64,000 nt of DNA from Gari tellinella (GCA_922989275.2 OV277866.1:33311246-33375245); one strand, 5' to 3'. Shown: positions 11,311-22,872, counted from the stretch's first letter. Notes: generated from the sequence alone by a model not told the origin. Numbers and translations are program-made.

Positions 11311-11450
11311 AGGGCTGCCATAAGTTGATCATAAAAATCCAAAGATTTCAAATTTTAACGTAAAACCGCTATTGACAGTCGACTGTCACTAGCGAATTTG
11401 ACGTGAACTCGCTATTGACAGTCGACTGTCAATAGCCATTCCGTTCTTTT
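11311..11450. repeat. hAT-like left end plus duplicated GACAGTCGACTGTC palindrome
   Basis: Begins CAGGGCTGCCATAAGTTGAT, matching the left end of the element at 26,929. It then carries two copies of CTATTGACAGTCGACTGTC at about 11,370-11,390 and 11,412-11,432, each containing a 14-bp perfect palindrome. No matching right end was found. Confidence 0.55.
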
Positions 11451-11744
11451 TATTTTGAACGATTTTTATTGTTTTGAATATGAACACATTTCTCATGCTG
11501 ATATACATAAACTGTCGTCATACCGGGTATTTGTATTAAGCGACCACTAAATTATATATCATGTGAGACAAGACAATTGATTGCTTAATGTAGGACAAAA
11601 GTAATATAGAAAGCTCCATAAGAAGCATTCTGCAATACTCTTATCCTGCATTAAACCGCTACCTTCAAAAGGCCTGTCAATTCATTATGTTTATTTGACT
11701 GCTTCAAAGTAGGTTTTACTGTAATGACAATCATCATATGCATA

Positions 11745-11830
11745 TACAGTAAAACTTCTCTATAACAACCACTAAGTGTGATTTAAATGCCAGGTTATCT
11801 GGAATGCTAACAGTTGAGATTCATCTTTTG
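11745..11830 (+). mobile_element. F10 MITE left end (fragment)
   Basis: TA-CAGTAAAACTTCTCTATAA matches the end of the F10 element at 13,808 (ACCTCTCTATTACGACCA). Only this side is present. Confidence 0.5.
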
Positions 11831-11897
11831 TTAAACTATTTATTATGTCAGTATCTCGTCTTTTTCAAGTTATCACCTCTTCATTGTTATTTTAAAT

Positions 11898-12236
11898 TAC
11901 AGTGCTCCCTCTCTACAACGGCCCTCCCAACAACGACTCCCTCCTTACAACGATCATTGCCGCAGTTTCCTAAATAGGACATTTATGTCTAACGCTTTTA
12001 CTGCTGCAATGTCGCCTGCTTAAGGTTTTCGTCTGCTGTGGACATTTTGACGGAAAAAACTTGATGAGGAGTGACAAACAGCTTGAATCCAGATCAGACG
12101 CCGCGTTACGCGGCGTCTGATCTGGATTCAAGCTGTTTGCAAATGTACGCCAATTTCCCTCCCTATAACGACTCCCTCCGAACAACGCACATAATTGTTG
12201 TCCCATTGGATGTCGTTGTAGAGAGGGAATGCTGTA
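11898..12236 (+). mobile_element. F3 MITE, complete, with perfect module A hairpin
   Basis: Reference copy of F3. Ends CAGTGCTCCCTCTCTACAAC and GAGAGGGAATGCTG within TA. Subterminal strings such as ACGACTCCCTCC recur. The hairpin at 12,075-12,140 has arms of about 31 bp without mismatch around TTA (outer CAAACAGCTTGAATCC, inner AGATCAGACGCCGCG). Confidence 0.9.
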
Positions 12237-12378
12237 TTATGATGATTATCACACGGAAATGTCTGCTTTCAGCTACCATCTGCAATGATATAGAAAATAT
12301 TTCTTCTGTTGCATACTCCATGACAATTTAAAACTGAACTACATTTTTCAGCGGATTAATAAAGAGCGTTAAAATGCG

Positions 12379-12558
12379 TACAGTGGAGAAAACGTTATTC
12401 TTTCCCAATAAACGCGTTTACGCTAAAACTATTATTTGCCACCAAGATAAACATGAATTATCAGAATTGTCAAAAAGTTGTACTTTTCTACGTTTTAGTG
12501 CTTTGCGTTTGCGTACGTTTGCGTTTAAACGGGAAAGAATAACAGATTCTCCACTGTA
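12379..12558 (+). mobile_element. F4 MITE lacking module A (empty form)
   Basis: TA-CAGTGGAGAAAACGTTATTC at the left, the inverse form at the right. It reads ATTATTTGC directly into CACCAAGATAAAC, exactly where all better-preserved F4 copies carry the ~65-bp hairpin. The rest aligns along its full length with the other F4 copies. Confidence 0.9.
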
Positions 12559-12653
12559 TTTATTGTGTGTTAGGTTAAGGTGTTCGATGTGTACGAACAA
12601 AGGGTTGTCTTCATGTATTGGAATATTCCTGAGAAATTCCAAACTTGATTTAG

Positions 12654-12700
12654 TACAGTGGAGAATACGCTATTCTTTCCGTTAAAACGAAACGAAAGTC
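12654..12700 (+). mobile_element. F4 MITE left-end fragment
   Basis: TA-CAGTGGAGAATACGCTATTC then degraded sequence, immediately followed by the F3 copy at 12,709. Confidence 0.65.
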
Positions 12701-12708
12701 GAACACAA

Positions 12709-13068
12709 TACAGCGTTCCCTCTCTACAACGACACCCAATGGGATACAACAATTGTGTGCGTTGTTCGGAGGGAGTCGTTATAGAGAGGGACATTGGCTT
12801 ACATTTGCAAACAGCTTGAACCCAGATCAGACGCCGCGTCAAGCGGCGTCTGATCTGGAGTCAAGCTGTTTGTCACTCGTTATTAGGTATTTTAGGTAAA
12901 AATGTCCATTATGTTACTTGAGAAAAAAGCAGACGAAAATATTATGCAGACGACATTGCAGCCGTGAAAAGTTTTGGACATAAATGTCTTGTTTGGGGAA
13001 CAGCGCCAATGGTCGTTGTAAGGAGGGAGTCGTTGTTTGGAGGGCCGTTGTAGAGAGGGAGCACTGTA
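12709..13068 (-). mobile_element. F3 MITE, complete
   Basis: Ends CAGCGTTCCCTCTCTACAAC and GAGAGGGAGCACTG in TA. Inverted relative to the copy at 11,898. Module A hairpin at about 12,813-12,873. Confidence 0.9.
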
Positions 13069-13138
13069 CAACAAAATGTTAAAATGACAAGTTTTAAACA
13101 ATTACAACGATTAATTTTGTTCTGCATAACAATCAGTT

Positions 13139-13195
13139 AGGAGCCTTATCAGACGCCGGGTTACTCGGCGTCTGAAAAGCCTCAAAACTGTGTAC
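13139..13195. repeat. Module A hairpin outside a recognised MITE
   Basis: GAGCCTTATCAGACGCCGGG faces the inverse arm ending GCGTCTGAAAAGCCTC. No family ends could be assigned. Confidence 0.7.
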
Positions 13196-13203
13196 ATGGC
13201 AAA

Positions 13204-13398
13204 TACAGTAAACACTCGATACTTCCAACTCGCTTTAACAAATTGTACCAGTATTAATAAGTTGAATGTCGATAAACTGATTTGCTAAAGTCAAACATAC
13301 CCGTATTCAATGCTAAAATGTTGCTAAGCCACGTTTTAACTTTGAAATAGGAGGATGTTCGAACTAATGCGAGTTCGAAGTATCGAGTTTCGACTGTA
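13204..13398. mobile_element. F8 MITE (pogo-like)
   Basis: Inverted ends around ACTCGATACTTCCAACTCGC, matched by the inverse of GCGAGTTCGAAGTATCGAGT, inside TA. Contains GCTAAGCCACGTTTTAACTT. Length 195 bp; no module A or B. Confidence 0.8.
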
Positions 13399-13807
13399 GT
13401 TATTTGATTTAAGCATTTATAAACGCGTATTTTGGGAAACGACGTCTCTACTGTAGATACATGCACTTGATTTAGATACATCCAGCTGTAGGCATGCCAG
13501 TTCTTTGAAGTCAGGTGAATTATATAGGTGCCTGCTATGAACGGATTGCACGAATATGCTGTACTTCATGAACCCCGAAGTTTTAACTTATCATGCCGAA
13601 TTATCGTCTGCTTTGATATGTCGTGTGCAAAAATAAAAATAAATTAAGCCTTGTGTTTTGTCAAATCGTCGTCTGCTCTAGTTCCAAACTTCTTGATCAA
13701 GTCAGTCAAGTCGCGATCGATGGACATAGGGCTAATCTACATGTATACTGTCGGATAATAATCTGAAAACTGTTTGGTGTCTGACCAGGGTTCAAACCGG
13801 TTGCAAA

Positions 13808-14022
13808 TACAATTAAACCTCTCTATTACGACCAATTAATTGTGTTAGATATTGCGTGTTTACGACAGGCGATTGCTTAAAGCAAAATGACAGTAAAACA
13901 GGAAGTCCCTTTAGGAGCTTTCTGTTTTACTGTCAAATTGCTTTAAGCTGACATTTGTATTTCATACGATCAATTAGCCTTCGTTTTAGTGGTTTCTGTA
14001 TAGAGGTTGTACATGTACTGTA
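13808..14022. mobile_element. F10 MITE with module B-like hairpin
   Basis: Inverted ends (ACCTCTCTATTACGACCA against TAGAGGTTGT) in TA. The centre is a hairpin with arms TTAAAGCAAAATGACAGTA and AAACAGGAAG facing CTTTCTGTTTTACTGTCA, a variant of module B. Confidence 0.75.
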
Positions 14023-14686
14023 ATACACGGCAGTGGAGCCGAAGTGGAAATAATCAGGATATCTTAAAAATCTTGTCAAAACCACAAGGATACTTGGCAC
14101 ATATAATTATCTACAGACCCTCTATCAAAAGTTGCCCTGTGGGGTCCAAATGACCCCGTCGCGTATAGCTCGAAAACGATTAAAACAATTAGCAAACAAA
14201 ATCATACATAAATGGATAAGTTACAATGGGAAATACAGTATTAGTTTCATTTTAAGAGACTAAATTCAACACAAAACAACACAATGCGCTCAACTTTATT
14301 AAAGTATAATTTCTTGAAAATCTTTTCAATGTATTGGAGCTTGATCAGATGTTGAGTACATTTTGAAATGGATAAAGCACGAAGACACTCAATAGGTACA
14401 TGTAAGAATAACACCTCCCTCTATGTTGTTCGTTACAAACGTATTTATTTTGGAAGGAATACTGTACCATATCCACTGTATTCGTCCTTTACCACCACTT
14501 ATGTTTAGCGTCTACAGGCGAATTTACATACGGCTTGACTGCTGATTGGATGCCGCATAATGTAGCGTCTGATTAGAATCCATTTTTAAAAAAAAAACTA
14601 CATTGTTTGCCAGTTTGCCTTAGATCTAACCTTGAAACTATATTACAATCTTAGTCTTAAAACAGGTGATCTTATGTTATGGATGT
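14023..14686. other. No gene; nothing clearly recognised
   Basis: Non-coding DNA. Around 14,520-14,590 there is a weakly hairpin-like stretch (GATTGGATGCCGCATAATG, GTAGCGTCTGATTAG) that may be an eroded module A. Confidence 0.4.
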
Positions 14687-14916
14687 TATCCCATTAATGC
14701 TTGAAATGAACTCTCCCTATGTGCTAGCTAAAATATTTCAGTATAGATTTACAATGTTGATCTAAGATCACTGCAATATTTTGCCGGACAGCAGAACATT
14801 TCATATGAAAGAGCAAACAGTGTAGACTCTGATGAGACGCCGCGTAACGCGGCGTCTCATCAGGGTCAACACAGTTTGCCAGAATCCACTTTAATAGACA
14901 ATAGGCTCAAAAGGGT
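14687..14916. mobile_element. F6-like MITE with module A hairpin
   Basis: Starts ATCCCATTAATGCTTGAAA, close to the F6 end, and contains a hairpin (about 14,815-14,882): arms GCAAACAGTGTAGACTCTGA and GAGACGCCGCG around TAA. The right end is only approximate. Confidence 0.6.
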
Positions 14917-15004
14917 TATATCAGAATAGAAGATAAATGTTGGCAATGATAAGGGTTTACAAAACACAATGTCTACAGATAAAACTTGACAATATGAATG
15001 AAAA

Positions 15005-15081
15005 ACTTTGACCCATTCATTACTGAAACTTCAAATGAATAGTTCCATTTTCCAAAAAGGTCTAGTCCAATTTTGACTTTG
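15005..15081. mobile_element. F6 MITE end fragment
   Basis: GACCCATTCATTACTGAAAC and the following TCTAGTCCAATTTTGACTTT match one end of F6. The F4 copy starts immediately after it. Confidence 0.6.
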
Positions 15082-15310
15082 TACAGTGGAGAAAACGTTA
15101 TTCTTTACCAATAAACGCGTTTACGCTAAAACTATTATTTGCAATCAGACGCCGGGTAACCCGGCGTCTGATCAGGCTCCAAACTCTTTGCCACCAAGAT
15201 AAACATGAATTATCAGAATTGTCCAAAAGTTGCACTTTTCTACGTTTTAGTGATTTGCGTTTGCGTACGTTTGCGTTTAAACGGTTAGGAATAACGTTTT
15301 CTTCACTGTA
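15082..15310 (+). mobile_element. F4 MITE, hairpin with shortened left arm
   Basis: Complete F4 ends in TA. The outer left half of the module A arm is missing: ATTATTTGCA runs straight into ATCAGACGCCGGG, while the right arm is full length. Confidence 0.88.
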
Positions 15311-15790
15311 CATATACGCTTGTTTTTATATTTTTTGTTCTAAATAAAAAACAGTGGATATCAAGATCAGAGGGTTTCTTTAGGAGACATTTGGTCTGGG
15401 TCTACACTGCTTACATAATAAGGCAAGTGTATTCATTTTAGGTACAATTCTTGTGAATGACTAGTGCACTCGTTGTTAAGGTTGAAAGTGTTAAAGCAGG
15501 CGAAACAAGTTGGCGTGAAATGGGTAACATAAACGAAATGTCTACAGATCTAGTTTACAATTATGAAGGAAGTACATGTACATTAAAACTTTGCAATTCA
15601 ACCTCGCTAATGTCTGGTTTGGTTCGGCTTGATTTGACATTCCATTTATGGTTATTGCTCAGCGCTTTGTCCATCTGTAAAAGAAATTTAAAAAAGCAAT
15701 TTTAAATCCGATCATTTTGTCTTTAGTGGATACGTCACAGGCCAAATATGTTATTTACCTGTGCATTGCATGCAATACAAGTACCTTTAC
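15311..15790. other. No supported gene
   Basis: Contains a short open frame at 15,457-15,705 with no recognisable domain; its composition and isolation argue against a gene. No repeat ends were seen. Confidence 0.4.
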
Positions 15791-15794
15791 CTTT

Positions 15795-15975
15795 ATCCCA
15801 TTTCTCCATAGATATGTGTACGTATTGGATACCTTTATTCTATTTAAGAATATGTATCATAAGAAGAAATGTTTTCTTTACCCTAGCTGATAGCAGCTGA
15901 AAGAAAATATGAAAGTAAAGCAGAACGCTCTTACATATATTTTTGCTTTACCTTATTCTTGTTTAAACAGCCACA
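15795..15975. mobile_element. Eroded F1-like MITE
   Basis: Diverged text resembling F1 (TCCCATTTCTCCATAGA near the left, then TGAAAGTAAAGCAGAACG and an imperfect inverse arm). Ends are not intact. Confidence 0.4.
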
Positions 15976-16310
15976 AGACGGAAACACGTTTTGGAATGCG
16001 ATGATTTTCGCGTATCTTTATGGAAGAAAAAGGGCTTAAAGTTAAAACTTTATTTATTTTACATCGATTATGAAACATGTTCTAACAGCTAATGCAAATC
16101 ACTTCCGATTGCACGAATGGTGCCGTAATGCAGAAGGGTTAAATCATAAGAAATAGTTCTTAAGGTGTGATATTATATTTAACATTCGTCTAACGGAATT
16201 GACATTTTCCAAAATTGTGTGTGTCTGTATTTGTCACTTTTACAAATATGTACATGTATACCGGCTGTTACACCATAAATTATTTCCAATAGGTAAGTTT
16301 TGTTACGCCT

Positions 16311-16561
16311 TTAACCCTTTACCCCATAGCCTGTTTCTAGTTTTAAAGACAGGTGACCACTTAAGCAGGCTGAAAGTAAAGCAGAATGTGCCTTAAGGCA
16401 CATTCTGCTTTACTTTCAGCTTGCTTTAAGCTAAAATCTGCTATACTATATAAAATATTTGTAATGTTAATCGTTCATGACAGTATAAACTGGAACTATT
16501 TTCTTCAGCGGAGGAATAAATCAAATACGATAAAAGTCGCTTCTATAGGGGAAAGGGTTAA
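16311..16561 (-). mobile_element. F1 MITE with module B hairpin (complete)
   Basis: TTAACCCTTTACCCCATAG at the left and GGGGAAAGGGTTAA at the right. TTAA plus a CCC terminus is the piggyBac pattern. Central hairpin at 16,362-16,434: arm AGGCTGAAAGTAAAGCAGAA, centre TGTGCCTTAAGGCACA. About 250 bp, far too short to code. The cctccgctgaag-type segment lies on the right in this copy. Confidence 0.9.
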
Positions 16562-16569
16562 GTATTTGG

Positions 16570-19070
16570 ACAAGAAAGAAAGTAATCACCTCCTGAGAAG
16601 TTCTAAAGATAAAATACTGCAGGCAATTCTCGCGTCCTTCCCGGTGGTAGCTTAGCTTTATGTCTTCATAACGGAACCCAAGTCATGGGATAATAGGTTA
16701 ACTTTCAATATCATGTCAAATATTGCATCCTATCCTCCGTATTCATTTGATCAGATTGCAACCATCGATTTCGCTTATACCAAGGACATGGATCTTATGT
16801 CTTTTCCTCTCATGCACGGCGTTAGCAATTTTCCACCTTGAACATTCCATGAAGCCTTTCGACAACATGCCTTTGCTTTACGACCGGTCCTCTCATTTCC
16901 ATTTAAATCTTTCAAGACCACAGGGGAGGAATTCTGTCACACAGAAGTCGGACACGGGACGACGCTCAGTCACGCCTGCATGTCGATTTAGGTAACGAAC
17001 ACGATACAATTGAGTTGAAAAACAATTTATGGACGTGGAAGGAACCGTTAAGATAGTTTGCAGCACTTATTTATTCCAAATTATTACTTGAAATAAGTAT
17101 ATTCATATTCATTGAGTTTTAATGAATGTCAGCATAAACGGTAACGGAGTTAAAAAGGGCACATTGTAGCTACAAATGCCAAACCGACTGCGACAATCGT
17201 TATTATAGTGTATTTTATACTTTGACCTTCAACAGTGAACTGCTAAAATAGCGAAATGATATGTAATTAATCAAATTATGTATAAACACTATTAAGTTTG
17301 AGTTTGTATGTAATTTTGATCAGTCGTATGGCGGAAATAAGCAGTAGTTTCAAAAGTCAAACGTCACGCTTGCAGGACGACGCTGTAACAAACACCGGGA
17401 CGACACCATTCTCAATGTAATGGAAACGCGACGACGCTTCTTGCCTGTTTCAGGACAAATTCTTTGATGCACATTTTGCTTTGGGCGATTTGAAAGAGGC
17501 ATCGAGGTGATCAAACGTCAAGTGAAGGTTTATCCAATCAAAACACTTTGCATGGAAATAGTAAAATTAGTTTCTAGGACAAAACTGGTGAAAAAAGTTG
17601 GGGTACCGGACCTTCTTATTCACAATTTGAGATTTTTCAAGACTACCCCATAAAATTGAAGCTTCACAAAAACTCCTACTTTTTTGTACTACGTTTTTTT
17701 CAACCTTTATTTATAAAAACTATTTATCCAAGAAAGGACCTAATTTGTAAAACCATAGTAAGAATAAACACTGAAATTAAGTTTTGTCAAGTGCAATTTG
17801 ACTAGATAGGAGTACAATTTACACCACCAACTTTTTTATACTGGGAGATTAAGGCAGAGTGAAACTTGCCGTATGAATTATAGCAAATTTATTACCAAAT
17901 ATTTGGCCTTGCAAACATAATTTTTTTAGTGAAATAGCAAAAAATACAACACCACAGGGTCCCGGATCTTATAAAAAAATATAGACCATTTTATTTAGTG
18001 TACTTTTTTTTTTATATATTTGGTGTATTCTTATAAAAAATAACATTTTTTAAAATAAAAATAATTTGATCTATTGTATTATCTATAAATCATAATAAAA
18101 CCATACTTCCATGAACATTTCATCCTTATATTCTGAAAATTGAAATGAAACCTGATGTAACAAAGTGAAACCTACCAATGACAATGGTGTAAGCTGTAAA
18201 CTGCGCATCGGACAAAAAAAGGTCTTTACTCTTATATATATAAAGACTAATTATTTTAAAGAATGACGTTGACATAGACATACAACGATTCAAAATTCGC
18301 AGTTTAAGAAAAAATGTAAATGAAGTGAATGATATGAAAAGTAAGAGACACGGCAATTTTAAAACTATGAGGAGAGACAAACTGCTTTTTTCTGGTTTTA
18401 GAGTAAACAAAATAAGCGTCCAGTGTAAGGCAGATAATCGAACCGAGTTTGCTTGTTAAACTTCTATTGCTTAAATCCCCTTTCTGCCTAAACACAGCTT
18501 AGCATAGGCATGTCTATGGGTCTTGTAGTCGGATACTATACAAGCGAATTTGATTTGATTTGATTTTTTTACCTCGCTTTCAGCAGTATTTCAGCCATAT
18601 CGCGACGTCCAGCTAATTATAGGTGGAGGAGGACTCCAGAAGTCCTTGTAAAACATCTCAAACATTGTGAAGAACTTTTTATTTTCTACATTCTATTGTA
18701 AGTTGCGTTTGTGCTTTGTTTGGACAAATCAGAAATAAGGTCTTGTCAACTGTATATGATTAGTATATTTATGTGCAAATTGAACCCCTTATTGCCAATA
18801 TGAAGTCCCGTCGTGGTCCAAAATGTTTGAAACTCCTTACGGTACAATTTACAGGGAGCTTCAAGAATAAAAGCAGGAAGTAGTTGTTTAATGCAGATGA
18901 CTCCAGGGCAGTAAATATAGTTTATGGTCGCCAAATATTGTTCTTATCATCTTTCACAACTATTCGGAGTTGGGAGATTCAGACAATTTTAATTGCTGAT
19001 AAACAACTTAACTCCCTTGAAACTTCAAAAAACATGTTACCGGTTTCTGAATAAAGTAAAATCTGAATTA
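16570..19070. other. No supported gene, AT-rich
   Basis: Several short frames of 60-95 codons lie here but none shows a domain. A GGACGACGC string recurs near 16,957, 17,376 and 17,398. From 17,560 to 18,120 the DNA is very AT-rich. No MITE ends were found. Confidence 0.4.
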
Positions 19071-19077
19071 ACCCATT

Positions 19078-19260
19078 ACCCGATAGCCTTGTTTTAGCTT
19101 TGAAAATAGGTGACCACTGAGTTTAAGCAGACTGAAAGTAAATCAGAATTCGCCTTAAGGCGCATTCTGATTTACTTTCAGTCTGCTTTAAGCTACCATC
19201 TGCTAGGATGTGCTAGTAGAACATATCATGCAAAGCTCATGCAGAGCCTTCATGCAACAT
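19078..19260. mobile_element. F1 MITE, right side eroded
   Basis: TTAACCCATTACCCGATAG end, then module B hairpin at about 19,126-19,195 (CTGAAAGTAAATCAGAATTC, centre GCCTTAAGGCGC). The opposite end is not recognisable. Confidence 0.75.
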
Positions 19261-19734
19261 GTTGAACATTTCGTGTATACTAGTCACAAGAGTTCAATAG
19301 GACAATTGGAAAGTGACACGAAAATAAAATTGAATTGTGTCCGTCTGAGATCCTGATAACATATAATCGTCTGGAACAGTACGGGTAATATAATAAGCTT
19401 AACCAAGTCTCTGATTTGGCAACTCAGCGCTTGGATTTGCAAATTATTGTGATCTAGATTAGTTGCTAGGTAACTGTCCGTCTGATTAGGTTCCACGCTG
19501 TTTGATTTTCACATCGATACTGATTCAGTCAGACTACGGTCAAAATTAAATGATATATCTATATATTAATTAAGCAGACCATGTTCTGATATTATTAAAT
19601 GGTGTTAAGTTCAGGCCGACTGAATAATTTACACTCGACTTTACTGTCTCACCTTCCGGTTCAGACAAGTTTAGTAAACATTTTAATATTGATGTAAGTA
19701 CGTAGTTGTTTTCGATGCAATAAACACAGGTTTA

Positions 19735-19835
19735 GGTTGCTTAGGTTGGGTTTACGGCATCGCAACACATAAAATGGCCATAATATTATTATACTGATTT
19801 ATATAGCGCTCTTTTCACACAGAAGTTGTGCGTCC
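19735..19835 (-). repeat. Retroposon 3' tails (SINE/L2-type), minus strand
   Basis: GGTTGGGTTTACGGCATCGC resembles the reverse complement of the bivalve SINE 3' tail. It is followed by TTTATATAGCGCTCTTTTCA, the reverse complement of a widespread L2-type LINE/SINE 3' end also present at 46,165. Confidence 0.5.
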
Positions 19836-20127
19836 AAAAAGCTTATATATGTCGCTTATCAAAAATACAATATATTCTCGCAAAATTTACAGAATTCTAA
19901 AGCTTCTATGCACAATTCCATCCGTGTTAATAATTTGACCATCATAACCTTATCCACTGCTTGTAAGGTTCGAACTGCTCTTTTACGTTTTGAAAAGCGC
20001 TTTAAACGGACTAAAATTATCTGGAAGAAGAATATTTTTATTTGAAAGGTGGATGATTTAAACATCTTCCTACCACTCAACAGCACTAGTCATTCTACTT
20101 TAATCAGTGTCTGGTATCCTACTGTTA

Positions 20128-20320
20128 ATCGCACTTTAATAGGGAATAAAAAAAGAAATTCACTTGCAAATGGATTTTGAGTAGCCAATTTCTTAGTGAA
20201 AAGTATTTTTAGTCTTCTGAAATCGTTCAATGTTGACAATCAGACAATGAAGATTATTCCAAGCGTCTGATTTTCCGCTATTATTTCCAAAGTGCCAAAA
20301 GTGTTCTTGAGTGCAATCGA
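20128..20320 (+). repeat. Unclassified dispersed repeat, copy 1
   Basis: Clearly related to 33,038-33,230: shared blocks include CTTGCAAATG, CCAATTTCTTRGTG and CTGAAATCGTTC in the same order. Directly followed by the F7 MITE here. Confidence 0.6.
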
Positions 20321-20335
20321 AAGCATAATGTATTT

Positions 20336-20527
20336 AGGGCACCACATAAGGGGAGTATATCAAAAACTAACATCTTTGTTTCTGCTTTAAACCCTATAGT
20401 GTCACCACTCATTTTAACTGTCTCGAAGAGACGATTCCAATGAGTAGTAACAACATAGGATTTGGTAGTAAAATTATTGAGAAAAGCTTGGATTTGTTCA
20501 GTGAACTCCCCTTTATCTGGAGCCCTG
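20336..20527. mobile_element. F7 MITE (hAT-like ends)
   Basis: Right end CCCCTTTATCTGGAGCCCTG; left end is eroded (AGGGCACCACATAAGGGGAG). Internal inverted repeat CTCATTTTAACTGTCTCGAA with ACGATTCCAATGAG. Related to 52,531 and 60,342. Confidence 0.7.
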
Positions 20528-20689
20528 TGTATTATAATCGAACACGGCCCACGGCCTATAGTTTTAATACTAACCATTTAACTGTCACCATTCTTACATT
20601 CGCTGCTGTATCAACGTTAACTTATATATAGTACTTAATCGCCCGATTTTATCTATAAAATTGTAATTGTATGAATTTATTATTTCTTA

Positions 20690-21715
20690 AATAAATTCAT
20701 ACCAGTGTTTTATCGTGCAATCGAACACTGGTAGGAGTTGAGACGCGTAGTAATTTAATCACGAGGCCTTTAGGCCGAGTGGTTTAATTACAAGCATCGC
20801 AACGACTACCTGTGTTCGATTGATAGATAAAACACTAGTATTAATTTATAATTTCGATTCTAACACATAATTTAATCTTAATTTGCACTGAAGCAACGGC
20901 GCTACATTTCTTAGCGTACGCATTTTCGAAGCAATTTGACGTCACGTTAGAACGGTTTAACTCGTTAGTGGTCTATCGAAAATTCTAACACACCTCGCCC
21001 ACACCCCTATACAGCGACTAAGGACCGTCTAAGTGTACGAATTTTCAGTAGAACACTCACGCGCTAAACGTTCTAACGTGACGTCATTTGGCCTCGAAAA
21101 TACGTACGCCAAGAAATGTAGCGCCGTTGCTTCGGTGCAAATTAAGGTTGAATTATGTGTTAGAATCGAAATAATAAATTCATACCAGTATTTTATCTAA
21201 CAATCGAACACGGGTAGTCGTTGAGATGCTTGTAATTAAACCACTCGGCCTAAAGGCCTCGTGATTAAATTACTACGCATCTCAACTCCTACCAGTGTTC
21301 GATTGCACGATAAAACACTGGTATGAATTTATTATTTCTTAATTCTAACACACCTCGCCCACATCCCTATATAAGCGAAGAAGGACCGTCTCAGTGTACG
21401 AATTTTCAGTAGAACACTCACGCGCTAAACGTTCTAACGTGACGTCATTTGACTTGGAAAATGCGTACGCCAAGAAATGTAGCGCCGTTGCTTCAGTGCA
21501 AATTAAGGTTAAATTATGTGTTAGAATCGAAATAATAAATTAATACCAGTGTTTTATCTAACAATCGGACACGGATATTCGTTGAGATGCTTGTAATTAA
21601 ACCACTCGGCCTAAAGGCCTCGTGATTAAATTACTACGCATCTCAACTCCTACCAGTGTTCGATTGCACGATAAAACACTGGTATGAATTTATTATTTCT
21701 TAATTCAAACACTGA
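20690..21715. repeat. Composite block of three large hairpins and inverted spacers
   Basis: Three near-palindromic ~165-bp units (20,690-20,855; 21,176-21,340; 21,533-21,698) each run TACCAGTGTTTTATC... through CACGAGGCCTTTAGGCCGAG to the inverse arm. Spacer 20,856-21,175 is itself an inverted repeat with arms of about 105 bp (TAACACATAATTTAATCTTA; ACGTCACGTTAGAACG). The second spacer (21,341-21,532) keeps only the right arm, so a ~355-bp segment is directly duplicated. Confidence 0.85.
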
Positions 21716-22018
21716 AACGTTCGTTCTTTGTTTATATAGGTGCGTGAGCGAAGTGTGTTAGAATGTCTGATAACAGCTGAGTGCAACAGAAAAGATCGAA
21801 TTCGATAAGTACAGATTCAACTCAAAGTGGAATAAAGCAATTGATGAAAAAAGTGAGTTGGTTTGTTGGGAAATCTAACACCTAGACCGTGTCAACAGTG
21901 TTGATCTAGAACAGCTATTGCAATACCGGCTTGTTTTTTATCAGCCCTTGCCCCACCCAATTCGGTAGTTCACTAGAGGAAACGTTGCCATTTCCTTCAG
22001 TGCACTCTTTCGTCTGCT

Positions 22019-22232
22019 TTAACCCTCTTACCGCCGATATATCATCTGTATTAGGTAGTGTCGTCTGCGATATGTTTAAAGTCAGCTTAAGTGCTGTTTT
22101 TGACTGGAGAAATATCGATACGAGTGTCAAACAGTTGGGATCCTGATCAGACGCCGCGTTACGCGGCGTATGATCAGGATCCAAACTGTTTGCAAAGTCG
22201 CCTTTTGGCGCCATTGGCAGTGGAAGAGTTAA
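22019..22232 (+). mobile_element. F2 MITE with module A (complete)
   Basis: TTAACCCTCTTACCGCC and AGTGGAAGAGTTAA ends (piggyBac-like). Hairpin at about 22,131-22,192 with arms AACAGTTGGGATCCTGATCA and AGACGCCGCG; preceded by GATACGAGTGTCAAACAG. Confidence 0.85.
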
Positions 22233-22367
22233 ATGTAGAATATAACATTTTCAATCTACTTGGCAACTAGTTTTGAACCGGAGCAGACGCCTGGTTACTC
22301 AAAATGCTTGTTATAACATAGTTTCACTTTAGCAGGAGAAACGCAGAGTTTGTCGTATTACTACATG

Positions 22368-22617
22368 TACAGTGGAGAAAACGTTATTCTTTCCCAATAA
22401 ACGCGTTTACGCTAAAATTATTATTTGCACTGCAAACAGTTTGGAGCCAGATCAGACGCCGGGTAACCCGGCGTCTGATCAGGCTCCAAACTGTTTGCCA
22501 CCAAGATAACCATGGATTATCAGAATTGTCAAAACGTTGTACTTTTCTACGTTTTAGTGTTTTGCGTTTGCGTACGTTTGCGTTTAAACGGGAAAGAATG
22601 ACAGATTCTCCACTGTA
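22368..22617 (+). mobile_element. F4 MITE, complete with hairpin
   Basis: Reference filled copy. TA-CAGTGGAGAAAACGTTATTC ends. Hairpin at 22,432-22,499 (GCAAACAGTTTGGAGCC; inner CAGACGCCGGG-TAA-CCCGGC) between TTATTTGCACT and CACCAAG. Confidence 0.92.
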
Positions 22618-22872
22618 TGCTCAATCCGTTTCATAGCCATTTACGACATGCAAACAGTATGAACCATATTCTTGATTTGACCCTGCGTAATTCGGAACCA
22701 GACTAGGATTCCAACTGTTTGGCTTTCGTGCGTTATGTCTTTAACTATGGTATAACGGCTGTAAAGCAAACGATAACATTCGGTGAAGAAAGGGTTCAAG
22801 ACTGATGGTCATCGGAAATATTTTACCCTTTACTACATTGTCTTGTTTCTCGAATTGAAGAATGATTACGAC

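Noticed and set aside
12071..12331. 86-codon open frame across an F3 hairpin, and many similar frames (e.g. 24,097, 30,909, 54,625) reading RRRVTRRLIR or LNPDQTPR
   Set aside because: These repeated peptides are translations of module A hairpins in the MITEs (one peptide per strand/frame), not a conserved protein family.
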